From: Prevotella sp.
Lineage (GTDB): Bacteria; Bacteroidota; Bacteroidia; Bacteroidales; Bacteroidaceae
Length of the DNA stretch: 36,026 bases
Assembly: GCA_017650905.1 (NCBI GenBank)
Contig: JAGCDZ010000054.1
Coordinates: forward strand, 1-36,026
Reading direction: 5' to 3'
The notes below the pieces were generated by a model. That model was given only the letters and a program-made list of their open reading frames with translations, ran no database searches and was not told where the DNA came from. The position numbers and the translations under genes are program-made. Shown piece after piece: positions 15,305 to 24,878 of the stretch (the first letter of the stretch is position 1; every line of letters starts with the position of its first letter).

Positions 15305-17575
15305 TCATAAAAGCCGTTCCTCTGGGCTGAGATTCATCATCCACTGATCAGCGATGATATGGTCATCGATGGCTTTAAGCCTCAGTGTATGCCAGCCTTT
15401 CGATAATGATATTGAGGTTGCCTTCAGCGCCTGACCGGTCAACACGTTCTGCTTCCAGGATTCCGAGCGGAATTTCTCCTTCAACGAGATGATGACGGGA
15501 GCAGCATCGTCCATCTGAACAGCGTAGCGCAAGTCACCCTTGTCGTAGGGCTGCGTGGGTATCATAGCCGTGAGAAGCGTGGCATTGCCCTCCTTTTCAA
15601 CATTGAAACGGAATGTCAGTTCACCACCCTTGGGAATGGCTACAGCATTCATCGAATGCCCTAACATCTGGATAGGTTGACAACCCGCCGAAGCCTCTGT
15701 GTAATCGCAGGCATTACAAGCAATCAGGGTATTGAAAGGTTCTCCCTTTAGTTTAGCATAAGCATCATAAAATACTGGTAATCTGCGTGGTGCGGCATCC
15801 ATCAGGCCACGCCACTTACCATCTTTCATATCGTTGTATTGTCTGGTCAGCGATTGTATCTCCTCATAGGCACGATGACTTTCAATAGAGTCGCTGAGTA
15901 TCTTACGGTTCATGGCCGCAGCAGCAAAGACAGGGTATTCGACAGCGGCAAAAAAGGCATCCTTCAACTGTGGACGGATCAGTGGACGGCTGTTGGCTAC
16001 GATAGCCTTGATACGTTCGAAATCAGCGATACGGACAGCAGCCTCTTGAGGCGTCATGGGAACATCTGTTACCGTCGACAAGCCACGGGGATACACCTTC
16101 TTATCAAGTTCCACCTGTGTCCATCCCATAAACTCCGGCTTGCGGATGGCGCAAAGACGATAGAATTCCTGCATAGCAGGAAAAAGCCGTTTGCCTGCCT
16201 CTTCACCAAACTGCCTGCAAAGCCAGCGCTCCAGATGCTGATTAATGGTCGTGGGCGTGATGCTGTTGATGTCCCATGCCATATCCATGAAAAACTCCAG
16301 GTCATAGGCAGCCACTTTCGGGTCGTGTACATTCGCAATCCACAGTTTCCGGCAGTTGTGGTCGTAGGCCGCTTTCATCTCCGTATAGATGAGTCCCGGC
16401 TGTGTCGTGGTGAGCCAAAGATAGTCATGAGGACGGCCCCAATAACTCAGATGGTAATAAATGCCGCCCCCACCCTTGCGTAACTGCTCCTTGGCATCAG
16501 AAAGACGCGTCAGATAGCCATAGTTGTCGTCACACCACATCAGCGTCACATAGTCAGGAATCTGCAAGCCCTTTTCGTACAGTTGCAGCACCTCTTTGTA
16601 AGGCACGAACATCTGCATTTGCCGGGCAGGATCGCCTATATATGTCCGAATCAGTTTCTGTTGATCGTCAATGACCTGCTGTAATCCCTCAAACTTCTCC
16701 TCTTCTGTCTGGTATCCTTCCATCGAACTATCATGGATGCCACGCATGCCGATGGTAAACATATTGTTCTTCGACCCCTTTACGGCCTGAAGCCGCTCTA
16801 TCCAATACCGTTGTACAGCCTCGCGATTGGTGCGGTAGTTAAAGGCACCCCTTTCTTTGACATCCCACTCGCCGACATTATTCCGCAGTAGCGGTTCACA
16901 ATGGGAAGTGCCTATGACGATGCCACAACTGTCGGCCATCGCTTTCGCCCCAGACGTCTGGAAGAAGGCCACCGTTCCCTCATGCATGGCAGGCCAAATG
17001 GCATTGGCACGAAGACGCAGCAGGAGTTCGAATATTCTGCGATAGGTCTTAGGGCCTATCTGGCCTTTCGGTCCTGACTCAAAGGCATGGCCCCACGGAC
17101 GCAGGCTCCAGTCTTCGTCATTCAGGAAAATGCCGCGATACGCCACACTGGGCTGCTGTTCGGTTGTATAGTCGCTATCGACGGTCAGTAGGTCTTTCCT
17201 CTCCGGCACCACATCACCCCACCATATCCATGGCGACACACCGGCCATCCGCGAGAGCTCCAGCAGACCGTAAGCCATCCCTCGTCCGTTGTTACCCTCT
17301 ACGACAATCTGCCCGTCCTTGACGTAAATACGAAAGCCGTCGTCTACACCTCTACCCTGCACCACTCTGACAGCAGGTCTTGCAGAAGCAATGGGCGTCA
17401 GGCCCGTCACCTGCCGCATATCGCCCTTCCACATGTCAAGTGCGATCTGCACCACAGGTTCCACCTGCTTCGGCACGCTATAGGTGATCGGATGCTTGCC
17501 GTCGAACCACACCACCTGCGCCATCGCGCTAAGCGATAGGAGCATCAAAGCTAAAACCAAAGCAGACTTTCTCAT
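15305..17575 (-). CDS. GH115 alpha-glucuronidase (second copy)
   Basis: A 756-residue exported GH115 enzyme expected to remove (methyl)glucuronic acid from xylan. The signal peptide MRKSALVLALMLLSLSAMAQ begins at the ATG at 17575; an upstream in-frame ATG at 17605 lies inside the -7 box and is rejected. Family segments in order: FRIYVKDGQIVVEG, GVSPWIWWGDVVPE, YRGIFLNDEDWSL, WPAMHEGT, GTSHCEPLL, IGMRGIHDSSM, FVPYKEVL, MWCDDNYGYLTR and IYYHLSYWGRPHDYLW. Outside these it differs widely from the copy at 3578-5974, so the two probably prefer different xylan contexts. It is preceded by three stacked promoters in a tandem repeat, which suggests strong or layered transcription. The kinase pair follows on the same strand after about 196 bases with its own -7 box. 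Confidence 0.93.
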   Translation of the reverse strand: MRKSALVLALMLLSLSAMAQVVWFDGKHPITYSVPKQVEPVVQIALDMWKGDMRQVTGLTPIASARPAVRVVQGRGVDDGFRIYVKDGQIVVEGNNGRGMAYGLLELSRMAGVSPWIWWGDVVPERKDLLTVDSDYTTEQQPSVAYRGIFLNDEDWSLRPWGHAFESGPKGQIGPKTYRRIFELLLRLRANAIWPAMHEGTVAFFQTSGAKAMADSCGIVIGTSHCEPLLRNNVGEWDVKERGAFNYRTNREAVQRYWIERLQAVKGSKNNMFTIGMRGIHDSSMEGYQTEEEKFEGLQQVIDDQQKLIRTYIGDPARQMQMFVPYKEVLQLYEKGLQIPDYVTLMWCDDNYGYLTRLSDAKEQLRKGGGGIYYHLSYWGRPHDYLWLTTTQPGLIYTEMKAAYDHNCRKLWIANVHDPKVAAYDLEFFMDMAWDINSITPTTINQHLERWLCRQFGEEAGKRLFPAMQEFYRLCAIRKPEFMGWTQVELDKKVYPRGLSTVTDVPMTPQEAAVRIADFERIKAIVANSRPLIRPQLKDAFFAAVEYPVFAAAAMNRKILSDSIESHRAYEEIQSLTRQYNDMKDGKWRGLMDAAPRRLPVFYDAYAKLKGEPFNTLIACNACDYTEASAGCQPIQMLGHSMNAVAIPKGGELTFRFNVEKEGNATLLTAMIPTQPYDKGDLRYAVQMDDAAPVIISLKEKFRSESWKQNVLTGQALKATSISLSKGWHTLRLKAIDDHIIADQWMMNLSPEERLL

Positions 17576-17602
17576 ATAATTACAGTCGTTTGTTATCTGC
17601 TG

Positions 17603-17634
17603 CAAAGATACGATTAAGTGAGCAAAATACCAAA
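17603..17634 (-). promoter_or_regulatory. Proximal promoter of the second GH115 gene (repeat unit 1)
   Basis: TATCTTTG (17603-17610) with TTTG (17631-17634) exactly 20 bases upstream on the minus strand. The predicted transcript starts about 20 bases before the ATG. Confidence 0.85.
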
Positions 17635-17675
17635 TTTATTTGAGTATTTTCGAACATGAGTATCTAAGACAAAGT

Positions 17676-17707
17676 CAAAGATACGATTAAGTGAGCAAAA
17701 TACCAAA
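17676..17707 (-). promoter_or_regulatory. Second stacked promoter (repeat unit 2)
   Basis: TATCTTTG (17676-17683) and TTTG (17704-17707), 20 bases apart, minus strand; same arrangement as the proximal unit. Confidence 0.75.
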
Positions 17708-17748
17708 TATATTTGAGTATTTTCGAACGTGAGTATCTAAGACAAAGT

Positions 17749-17780
17749 CAAAGATACGATTAAGTGAGCAAAACACCAAA
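17749..17780 (-). promoter_or_regulatory. Third stacked promoter (repeat unit 3)
   Basis: TATCTTTG (17749-17756) and TTTG (17777-17780), 20 bases apart, minus strand; same arrangement as the other two units. Confidence 0.75.
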
Positions 17781-18012
17781 TTTATTTGAGTATTTTCGAA
17801 CGTGAGTATCTAAGACGAAGTCAAAGATACGACATTAGAATTCAAACAGACTCAACTTTTAGACAAAACACCCATAATCTTTGCTATATTGCACAGGAGT
17901 CCAATAGTTCTCCTTTAGATAAAATAGTTAAAAAATCGTTATTTTGGCTTAATTCTTATCTAAAAGTCTTTCAATCTTGTCTTTGCAATCATATCAAAGG
18001 CATTTTTTTTAG

Positions 18013-18020
18013 TATATTTG
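18013..18020 (+). promoter_or_regulatory. -7 box of the GH51 gene
   Basis: TATATTTG fits TAnnTTTG and gives a leader of about 54 bases before the ATG at 18081. No matching -33 box at the usual distance. The remaining sequence back to 17833 is AT-rich and holds no gene that can be supported. Confidence 0.55.
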
Positions 18021-18080
18021 CAAGCAAACATATTATCCGTTACAAAATGAAAACCAACAGATTACAAAAAACAAACAGGA

Positions 18081-20702
18081 ATGAAAAAGATTTTATTGTT
18101 GGCATTTCTGGTGATTGGAACTATTACCAGAGCCCAAGGGACAGAGCAGCGAGAGCATAGTCAAAGTAAGTATGAAATCAATATCGAGAGCAAGCAGCCC
18201 TCAGGCATCATCGACGAGATGCTTTACGGACAGCTTTTTGAGCACATCTATTTCAGTGCCAACAACGGTGTCTGGCAGGAACTCATACAGGAACGCTCCT
18301 TCGAGCCAGAGCAGTATCCGGGCATTCATCCGCGTGACGGTTATTTCGACGGCTGGTTTATGGACGACGACATGGTGCTGCACTCTCCTACCCGATACGA
18401 GCAGCCACTCAAGATTGACAGCATAAACACCTGTGACTTCGACCTGACGATGGACGTGAACTGGCGTGCATACAAACTGGCACGACGCAGTTGGAGCGGG
18501 GGACTGATGGACATCCGTTTCGCTATCCGTAATAAGGCCGACGGCTCACCCTATTTCGTCCGCATACATGACCCGTATTATGAGAGCCGCACCTTTACCC
18601 CAGCACAGACGCAGTCGCAGATTGACGCAGCCAACGAGGCTGCAGCACGCGCTGCACTCCAACAACAGAACGCCACAGCCGATTTCTCCATCTGCCAGAT
18701 GGAAGTCCGCGAATCAGCAGGTTTTGGAGGACGACCAGGACGCCGCATGAATATGCTGACACCATTAGCATCGGCTCCTGCTACGAAAGAGCAGGTGAAT
18801 GAGGAGCAGAAGTGGCACAAACTGCGCGTGGAGAGTCGGGGCAGCAAGGTGACCGTGTTCTGGGACGACAAGGCAGTATTGAGCTACGACGGTCTGGAGC
18901 GTGCCGACCGCAATTTCGTGACCTTCTGGGTGAACTATACAGAGGCCACCTATCGCAATATCCGTCTGACTTCTACAGATGGCAAGGTGCTGTTTGAGGG
19001 TACACCTGGCGATGTCCGGATTCCAGCTGTCGCCCAACAGTGGACGGCCTTCGGCGATGGTGGCAAGTACCGTCTCATTAAGGACGACGCCGTGAACATG
19101 CGCTATTCACAGGAGATCACGGCAGGGAAGACCGAGGCCGGTATCTTCCAAGGTCCGCAGAACATCATCGATGGCGAAAAATATGTCGGCTCGATATATG
19201 CCAAGGGGAAAGGTGAACTGATGGTAGGACTACGTAATGCTGAAGGTAAGTTTGTAGCCCTCGAGTCCTTAGGCAAGGTCAGCAAAGACTGGAAGAAATA
19301 CGAGTTTACGCTTAAGCCGAAGTTCGATGGAGAAGGACCATTCAGGGCCTCTATAGGTGGTGGTCGCAACGCCATCAGCTTCGACGGCGATTTCGCTATA
19401 GTCGTAAAAGGTGGTACCATACAGGTCGATATGGCAACCATGACCACTCAGACGGGCCTTAATCTGGGCGGATTCCGTCCTGATATCCTCCAAGCTGTGA
19501 AGGAGCTACATCCCACCTGTCTGCGATGGCCAGGCGGTGGCTATGTGGCGCAGTACGACTGGAAATGGGGCATCGGCCCGCAGGAGAACCGCGAGCGCTG
19601 GGCACACTGGATGTGGATGGACTACGACCAGAACTGCTTCGGCACTGATGAGTTCATCCGCTTCTGCCGTGAGGTCAATTCCGAGCCCATCATCGTGGTG
19701 AGCGTCAAGTTTGAGCGGCCTGCCGAAGAGTATAACAGCATCCTTCAGGATGCCGTGAACTGGCTGCGCTACTGTAATGCTCCTGCTACCGACGAGTGGG
19801 GAGCGAAGCGTGCTGCTAACGGCCATCCGGAACCCTACAATGTGAAATACTGGGAGATTGACAATGAGATGTGGGAGATGGGTATCGACCGCTATGAGAA
19901 ATGCGTGCGCGACTTCAGCACCGCCATGCGCAAGATCGACCCTTCCATCAAAATCATCGCCTGCGGCGGCTTCCGCGAGGATGAGCAGTTCATCAAGCGC
20001 AGCGGCAACTATTTTGACTACCTGAGTCTGCACCACTATGAACAACAGGGCGGCTATGCCACTGGTCCCGTACGTCTGGGGCAGCAATATGACCGCTATG
20101 CCCAGATGATTGCCGATGGACCTAATCCGAATATCAAACTCTTTATTTCCGAGTGGAACCTGAATAGCATCGACTGGCGCACAGGCCTGTTTGCAGGCGG
20201 ATTCCTCAATATGTGCGAGGCTCGCGATGTGGTGGCAATGGGTGCTGCTGCGCTGTTTATACGCCGTACCGATGCCCCCGACTGGAACAACGCCTTCATC
20301 AACTTCGACTACAAGGACCTCTTCAAGGCACCTAATTGCCAGGTGACCGAACTTTGGTATGACCATTTCTCGAAGTACCGTCTAGCCTTCAGCGGCGAAA
20401 CAGGCAATCTAAGCGTAAGCACCACGATGTCGGAGAATGGTGCCGGCGTGATTGTGAAGGTGGTGAATCCTACCGAAGAGCCTGCCACCTTGCGCATCAA
20501 AGGCGACTGGACAGGTGTGAAGGATGCTGCCTTCGAATATTACGCTCCAGGTTCGCTGACCGTAGCTAACAGTATGGAGAACAAACAAGCCGTCGCTCTC
20601 CAGAAAGCGACCCCAAAGACCGATGGTAACGATGTCGTACTCTCCGTCCCCGCCCTATCCGCCGGTGTACTCACTATTAACAAGATGCAGACTATTGAAT
20701 AA
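18081..20702 (+). CDS. GH51 alpha-L-arabinofuranosidase with large insertion
   Basis: An 873-residue exported enzyme that should release arabinofuranosyl side chains from arabinoxylan or arabinan. After a signal peptide (MKKILLLAFLVIGTITRAQG) come the family N-terminal blocks (MLYGQLFEHIYFSANNGVW, ERSFEP). The catalytic barrel contains LRWPGGGYVAQYDWKWGIG, the acid/base Glu596 in YWEIDNEMWE and the nucleophile Glu691 in LFISEWNLNS. The C-terminal beta domain follows. Typical GH51 proteins have about 500-660 residues. The excess lies between about 145 and 440: a low-complexity Ala/Gln stretch, a LamG/DUF1080-like sandwich (WHKLRVESRGSKVTVFWDDK) and a carbohydrate-binding-like segment (about 320-455). 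It is divergent from the GH115 gene and ends at a strong bidirectional terminator. Confidence 0.94.
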   Translation: MKKILLLAFLVIGTITRAQGTEQREHSQSKYEINIESKQPSGIIDEMLYGQLFEHIYFSANNGVWQELIQERSFEPEQYPGIHPRDGYFDGWFMDDDMVLHSPTRYEQPLKIDSINTCDFDLTMDVNWRAYKLARRSWSGGLMDIRFAIRNKADGSPYFVRIHDPYYESRTFTPAQTQSQIDAANEAAARAALQQQNATADFSICQMEVRESAGFGGRPGRRMNMLTPLASAPATKEQVNEEQKWHKLRVESRGSKVTVFWDDKAVLSYDGLERADRNFVTFWVNYTEATYRNIRLTSTDGKVLFEGTPGDVRIPAVAQQWTAFGDGGKYRLIKDDAVNMRYSQEITAGKTEAGIFQGPQNIIDGEKYVGSIYAKGKGELMVGLRNAEGKFVALESLGKVSKDWKKYEFTLKPKFDGEGPFRASIGGGRNAISFDGDFAIVVKGGTIQVDMATMTTQTGLNLGGFRPDILQAVKELHPTCLRWPGGGYVAQYDWKWGIGPQENRERWAHWMWMDYDQNCFGTDEFIRFCREVNSEPIIVVSVKFERPAEEYNSILQDAVNWLRYCNAPATDEWGAKRAANGHPEPYNVKYWEIDNEMWEMGIDRYEKCVRDFSTAMRKIDPSIKIIACGGFREDEQFIKRSGNYFDYLSLHHYEQQGGYATGPVRLGQQYDRYAQMIADGPNPNIKLFISEWNLNSIDWRTGLFAGGFLNMCEARDVVAMGAAALFIRRTDAPDWNNAFINFDYKDLFKAPNCQVTELWYDHFSKYRLAFSGETGNLSVSTTMSENGAGVIVKVVNPTEEPATLRIKGDWTGVKDAAFEYYAPGSLTVANSMENKQAVALQKATPKTDGNDVVLSVPALSAGVLTINKMQTIE

Positions 20703-20734
20703 TCAGTGGTTATCCTGGACTGAAAATCAATCTA

Positions 20735-20773
20735 AAAAGACAACCCCCGCCGATTTGGCGAGGGTTGTCTTTT
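20735..20773. terminator. Bidirectional intrinsic terminator between GH51 and TPR genes
   Basis: AAAAGACAACCC (20735-20746) pairs perfectly with GGGTTGTCTTTT (20762-20773), with an inner CGCC/GGCG helix and a GATTT loop. A-tract and T-tract flank the stem, so it works for both convergent genes. Confidence 0.92.
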
Positions 20774-20792
20774 ATTATATCAATAATGTAAA

Positions 20793-22031
20793 TTATTCGA
20801 GAGCAGCAGCTTTTTCTGTCTGACCAGTGAGGGTATAGACATTGTGAAGCAGATACTGCCACTTTACGGTCAGCTGATCGGGATCGAGTTCCTTAGCCTT
20901 CTCGAAGTCGCCCTGGGCATCCTTCAGCATGTTCATGAACTTCTCATGATCAGCGGGCTTCAGACGACCGGTACGGAGGTCAGAGTTTGCCTCGTTGAAC
21001 TCAGAAGCCTTGTTGTACTTGCAGACAGCACTATTAAAGATACTGTTCAAGAACACGGGTGACTTGTCTTCCTTCACCTTGGCGAACTCAGCAATAGCAT
21101 CGTCGTACTTCTTATCCTGCATCAACAGGAATGCCTTGTATACATGGGGCAGTGAAGAATCGGGATACTTGGCCATGCGCTCGTCAGCGAGCTTGATCAC
21201 CTCAGCGTTCATACCCTTGGAAATGTAAGCATCAGAAAGCGAGCTGTAGATCTGCTCTGCATCGGGATACTCCTTGTAGAGGTCGAGCATATCGGTGATG
21301 AACTTGGCAGAGTCGGCAGCGGTCTTCTGAGAGTTGCGCAGGGTGTAAAGCAGGAAATCGAACGACAGGTCGTGGATCTGCTTGGCAGTATCAGCTATAC
21401 CAATCTTGAAGTACTCAATTGCCTTGGCATATTTCTCGAGATTGTAAGCTGCACGGCCTCCGTAGAAGGCAGCGACTCCAAGGTTGGGGTCATTCTTCGA
21501 TACACCATCAACACCCTCGAAGAAGGCTGACTTAGCTGTGGTGAGATAAACGTCGAAGTTCTCGAAAGCATCCTTGTTATTGTCGTTGTTGGCCAGTTCG
21601 ATACCTGCCTGGAGCAGGCTCAGACGAATGATCTTCGTGCGATCCTGGTTCTTCTGGCGGAACTTGATGGCCACCTTACCCTTCTCGTTGGGCTGCTGGT
21701 CGTATTTGTCGCACTCCATAGCGGCCTGCAGGGCAATCTTACCGGCAGCATACATGCCTTCAGTGTCCACAGGATCGTTCTTCTGCATCACTGCATTAGT
21801 GGTCTTTGTATCGTCTTCCTTCTTATACTTCTCGTAAGCGAGGTCAACCAATTTGTTGTAAGCCTTAGCTTTTTCTTCATTGTTAGCAAGCTGAGCGAGA
21901 GAGCTGTTGATCAGAGACTGAGCCTCTGCATAGTCCTTTGCCTTGAGGATAGCCTTCAAAGCGTCGCTGTCACCGGCAAAAGCGGTAGCGCTGGCCACCA
22001 GCATCATTGCCATCATCATTAATTTTTTCAT
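20793..22031 (-). CDS. Exported TPR protein downstream of gyrA
   Basis: A 412-residue protein with a signal peptide (MKKLMMMAMMLVASATAFAG) and tetratricopeptide-type helical repeats through most of its length, clearest in AAFYGGRAAYNLEKYAKAIE, IYSSLSDAYISKGMNAEVI and SLPHVYKAFLLMQDKKYDDA. TPR proteins are protein-interaction scaffolds, and no catalytic motif is visible. The frame is open to an upstream ATG at 22073, but the ATG at 22031 places the signal peptide at the very N-terminus and is preferred. It follows gyrA by 95 bases on the same strand; I believe a TPR gene after gyrA is common in Bacteroidales. Periplasmic location is predicted; function is unknown. Confidence 0.87.
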   Translation of the reverse strand: MKKLMMMAMMLVASATAFAGDSDALKAILKAKDYAEAQSLINSSLAQLANNEEKAKAYNKLVDLAYEKYKKEDDTKTTNAVMQKNDPVDTEGMYAAGKIALQAAMECDKYDQQPNEKGKVAIKFRQKNQDRTKIIRLSLLQAGIELANNDNNKDAFENFDVYLTTAKSAFFEGVDGVSKNDPNLGVAAFYGGRAAYNLEKYAKAIEYFKIGIADTAKQIHDLSFDFLLYTLRNSQKTAADSAKFITDMLDLYKEYPDAEQIYSSLSDAYISKGMNAEVIKLADERMAKYPDSSLPHVYKAFLLMQDKKYDDAIAEFAKVKEDKSPVFLNSIFNSAVCKYNKASEFNEANSDLRTGRLKPADHEKFMNMLKDAQGDFEKAKELDPDQLTVKWQYLLHNVYTLTGQTEKAAALE

Positions 22032-22126
22032 AAGCCTTTTAATTTTACAATTATACAATTTATTATTTTTCAATTTATTTCGTCATTTGACGATTTAACC
22101 ATTTGACGTTTGGAATATTTGGGGGT

Positions 22127-24631
22127 TTAATCTTCTTCGTTGATGACCTCTGCCTCCTCGATGTCCTCTTCCTCAGCCTGCGAGTGCATCACCTTGCAGA
22201 CGCTGGCGATGGTATCGTTCTTCTTGGCGAGGTTGATGAGACGCACGCCCTGGGTGGCACGGCCCATGACACGCACATCAGCCACCTTCAGACGAATCAG
22301 GATGCCCGACTTGTTGATGATCATGAGGTCGTTCTCGTCGGTCACCACCTTGATGGCTACCAGACGGCCAGTCTTCTCTGTGATGGCGAGGGTCTTCACA
22401 CCCTTCGCACCGCGGGCAGTCTTACGATAGTCCTCCACCTCAGAGCGCTTGCCGTAGCCGTTCTCAGAAACGACCATGATAGTCTCCTCGTTAGGATCGT
22501 TGACGCAGACCATACCAACCACCTCATCATCGTCGCCATCGAGGCGCATGCCAATCACACCGGTTGCCACACGGCCCATGGTGCGGACATCGTTCTCGTC
22601 GAAACGTACGGCACGACCGTTGCGGTTAGCCATCAGCAGCTCATTGTGGCCATTGGTGAGACGAACGCCTACCACTTCATCGCCCTCGTTGATATTGATG
22701 GCGATGACTCCGGCAGCACGCACGTTCTTATAAGCATCGAGGCGCGTCTTCTTGATGATACCCTGCTTGGTAGCAAATACCACATAATGAGACTGCATGA
22801 ACTCCTCATCGTTGAAGTTCTTGATGCGCAGCACGGCGTTGATGGAATCGTCGGGCTCGATATTCAGCATATTCTGGATGGCACGACCCTTCGAGTTCTT
22901 GTCGCCCTCGGGAATCTCGTAGCACTTCTGCCAGTAGCAGCGACCCTTCTGGGTGAAGAAGAGCAGCGTGTTGTGCATCGTAGCAGGATAGATATACTCG
23001 GTGAAGTCGTTGTCGCGATGACGTGCAGCCTTGGCGCCGACGCCTCCCCTGCCCTGCTCGTGGAACTCGTCAAGCTTGGTACGCTTAATATAGCCCATGT
23101 GGCTGATGGTGATGACCACAGGATCATCGGGATAGAAGTCCTCGGCATTAAACTCGTGGTCGAAGGGGATGATTTCTGTACGACGTTCGTCACCATACTT
23201 CTCCTTCACCTCCTGCAGATCCTGTTTCATGACCTCCTTGCAACGCTCGGGATTGTCGAGAATCTCCTGCAGCTCGGCAATGAGCTTCTGCAGGTCTTCA
23301 AACTCCTGATGGAGCTGATCGACACGCAGGCCAGTCAACTGAGCCAGACGCATATCGACAATGGCCTTCGACTGAAGCTCATCAAGCTCAAAGCGGGCTT
23401 CGAGGTTGCGCTGGGCATCGGTAGGAGTTTTGCTATTACGGATGATGTGTACCACCTCGTCGATATTGTTGACGGCGATGATCAAACCCTCGAGGATATG
23501 GGCACGTTCCTGAGCCTTGCGCAGGTCATACTTGGTGCGACGGATAGTCACATCGTGACGGTGCTCAACGAAGTACTTGACGCATTCCTTCAATGTAAGC
23601 AGGCGGGGACGACCTTTAACCAAAGCAATGTTATTCACTGAAAATGAGCTCTGTAGGGCCGTCATCTTAAAGAGTTTATTGAGCAGTACATTGGCATTGG
23701 CATCGCGTTTGCAATCAACGACGATACGCATACCCTGACGGCCTGACTCATCATTGACATTAGCCACGCCCTCGATCTTATGCTGGTTGGCAAGGTCGGC
23801 GATATAGGCTACAAGGTCAGCCTTATTGACACCGTAAGGAATCTCAGTGACGACAATCTTGTCGTGGGTATCACCAGCCTCAATCTCTGCCTTGGCACGC
23901 ATCACGATACGGCCGCGACCAGTCTCGTAGGCATCACGCACGCCCGACAGACCATAAATATAGGCACCTGTAGGGAAGTCGGGACCTGGGATATACTGCA
24001 TCAGGCCATCGGTGTCGATGTCGGGGTTGTCGATATATGCACAGCAACCGTCAATCACCTCACCCAAGTTGTGGGTAGGCATGTTAGTTGCCATACCGAC
24101 GGCAATACCGTTACCACCATTCACCAGCAGATTAGGAATCTTGGTTGGCATAACGGTTGGCTCCTCGAGCGAGTCATCGAAGTTGGGCGCCATGTCGACC
24201 GTCTCCTTATCAAGGTCGTCCATGATATGCTCTCCCATCTTCGAGAGGCGGCACTCGGTGTAACGCATGGCAGCAGGTGAGTCGCCGTCGACAGAGCCGA
24301 AGTTACCCTGTCCGTCGACAAGTGTGTAGCGCATGTTCCAATCCTGTGCCATACGGACGAGGGCACCGTAGACGGAGCTGTCACCGTGGGGGTGGTACTT
24401 ACCGAGCACCTCACCTACGACGCGTGCACACTTCTTATAAGGCTGGGTTGAAACGTTGTTAATATTCATCATACCGTAGAGAATACGGCGGTGTACGGGT
24501 TTAAAGCCGTCGCGAACATCGGGAAGGGCACGGGCTACAATGACTGACATGGAGTAGTCGATGTAGCTGGACTTCATCTCTTCTTCGATGTTAATTTTGA
24601 TAATTCTGTCGTTGTCGAATGTCTGATCCAT
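22127..24631 (-). CDS. gyrA: DNA gyrase subunit A
   Basis: An 834-residue GyrA, the breakage-rejoining subunit that with GyrB introduces negative supercoils. The start ([18 protein letters not shown]), the catalytic Tyr124 in [10 protein letters not shown] and the [17 protein letters not shown] block are diagnostic. The quinolone-resistance region reads [15 protein letters not shown]: Ser85 matches E. coli Ser83, while E. coli Asp87 is Gly89 here. The C-terminal beta-pinwheel is present, and its GyrA box is degenerate (ARGAKG in place of QRRGGKG). The protein ends in an acidic tail ([16 protein letters not shown]), which in other gyrases tunes supercoiling. ParC is unlikely because of the full-length pinwheel and box position. 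A perfect promoter lies about 100 bases upstream, divergent from clpC. Confidence 0.97.
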   Translation of the reverse strand: MDQTFDNDRIIKINIEEEMKSSYIDYSMSVIVARALPDVRDGFKPVHRRILYGMMNINNVSTQPYKKCARVVGEVLGKYHPHGDSSVYGALVRMAQDWNMRYTLVDGQGNFGSVDGDSPAAMRYTECRLSKMGEHIMDDLDKETVDMAPNFDDSLEEPTVMPTKIPNLLVNGGNGIAVGMATNMPTHNLGEVIDGCCAYIDNPDIDTDGLMQYIPGPDFPTGAYIYGLSGVRDAYETGRGRIVMRAKAEIEAGDTHDKIVVTEIPYGVNKADLVAYIADLANQHKIEGVANVNDESGRQGMRIVVDCKRDANANVLLNKLFKMTALQSSFSVNNIALVKGRPRLLTLKECVKYFVEHRHDVTIRRTKYDLRKAQERAHILEGLIIAVNNIDEVVHIIRNSKTPTDAQRNLEARFELDELQSKAIVDMRLAQLTGLRVDQLHQEFEDLQKLIAELQEILDNPERCKEVMKQDLQEVKEKYGDERRTEIIPFDHEFNAEDFYPDDPVVITISHMGYIKRTKLDEFHEQGRGGVGAKAARHRDNDFTEYIYPATMHNTLLFFTQKGRCYWQKCYEIPEGDKNSKGRAIQNMLNIEPDDSINAVLRIKNFNDEEFMQSHYVVFATKQGIIKKTRLDAYKNVRAAGVIAININEGDEVVGVRLTNGHNELLMANRNGRAVRFDENDVRTMGRVATGVIGMRLDGDDDEVVGMVCVNDPNEETIMVVSENGYGKRSEVEDYRKTARGAKGVKTLAITEKTGRLVAIKVVTDENDLMIINKSGILIRLKVADVRVMGRATQGVRLINLAKKNDTIASVCKVMHSQAEEEDIEEAEVINEED

Positions 24632-24734
24632 TGCTTTTTAATTATTTCATTTTTTCATTCTTTCATTCCTTTATTTTTCTCGTCATTTTGCGTTTAAGGG
24701 CATTTTTAAGCCCGCTGACGCGTTTTTAACCGTG

Positions 24735-24766
24735 CAAAGGTAGTCATTTTTTTGCATCCTACCAAA
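24735..24766 (-). promoter_or_regulatory. gyrA promoter
   Basis: Minus strand TACCTTTG (24735-24742) with TTTG (24763-24766) exactly 20 bases upstream. The leader to the gyrA ATG is about 97 bases. Confidence 0.8.
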
Positions 24767-24830
24767 CCTTTTAAGCTTATTTAGCCAAAAGTTTTTTGAG
24801 AATTTGGCACGATGTTTGCAGAATTATTTG

Positions 24831-24838
24831 TAACTTTG
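24831..24838 (+). promoter_or_regulatory. -7 box of clpC
   Basis: TAACTTTG, about 40 bases before the start codon. The nearest suitable TTTG (24803-24806) is 24 bases away, longer than usual, so the -33 element is uncertain. Confidence 0.6.
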
Positions 24839-24878
24839 CACAAAATAGTAAATAGTAATTAGTAAAATCATAAATATA

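Larger units (their letters stand above)
17603..17832. repeat. Three tandem 73-bp units, each carrying a complete promoter
   Basis: Units start at 17603, 17676 and 17749, all exactly 73 bases long and differing at only a few positions; the first 11 bases of a fourth copy follow at 17822. Each full unit contains TATCTTTG and TTTG with 20-base spacing facing the GH115 gene, plus a short palindrome (GTATCT/AGATAC) spanning the unit junction. The fourth copy keeps the -7 box but has no TTTG at the right distance. No inverted repeats flank the array, so it does not look like an invertible promoter. Confidence 0.95.

Noticed and set aside
17603-17832. CRISPR array or invertible promoter
   Set aside because: The units are contiguous without unique spacers, no cas genes are present, and no flanking inverted repeats or recombinase gene are seen.
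17786-18160. Plus-strand ORF of 124 codons before the GH51 gene
   Set aside because: It starts inside the tandem repeat, crosses the GH51 -7 box and overlaps the GH51 start in another frame; no domain or signal peptide.
19506-20366. Minus-strand ORF of 286 codons
   Set aside because: Antisense to the catalytic barrel of the GH51 gene.
22103-23641. Plus-strand ORF of 512 codons
   Set aside because: Antisense shadow of gyrA; the His/Leu/Val-rich product is typical of a reversed frame.
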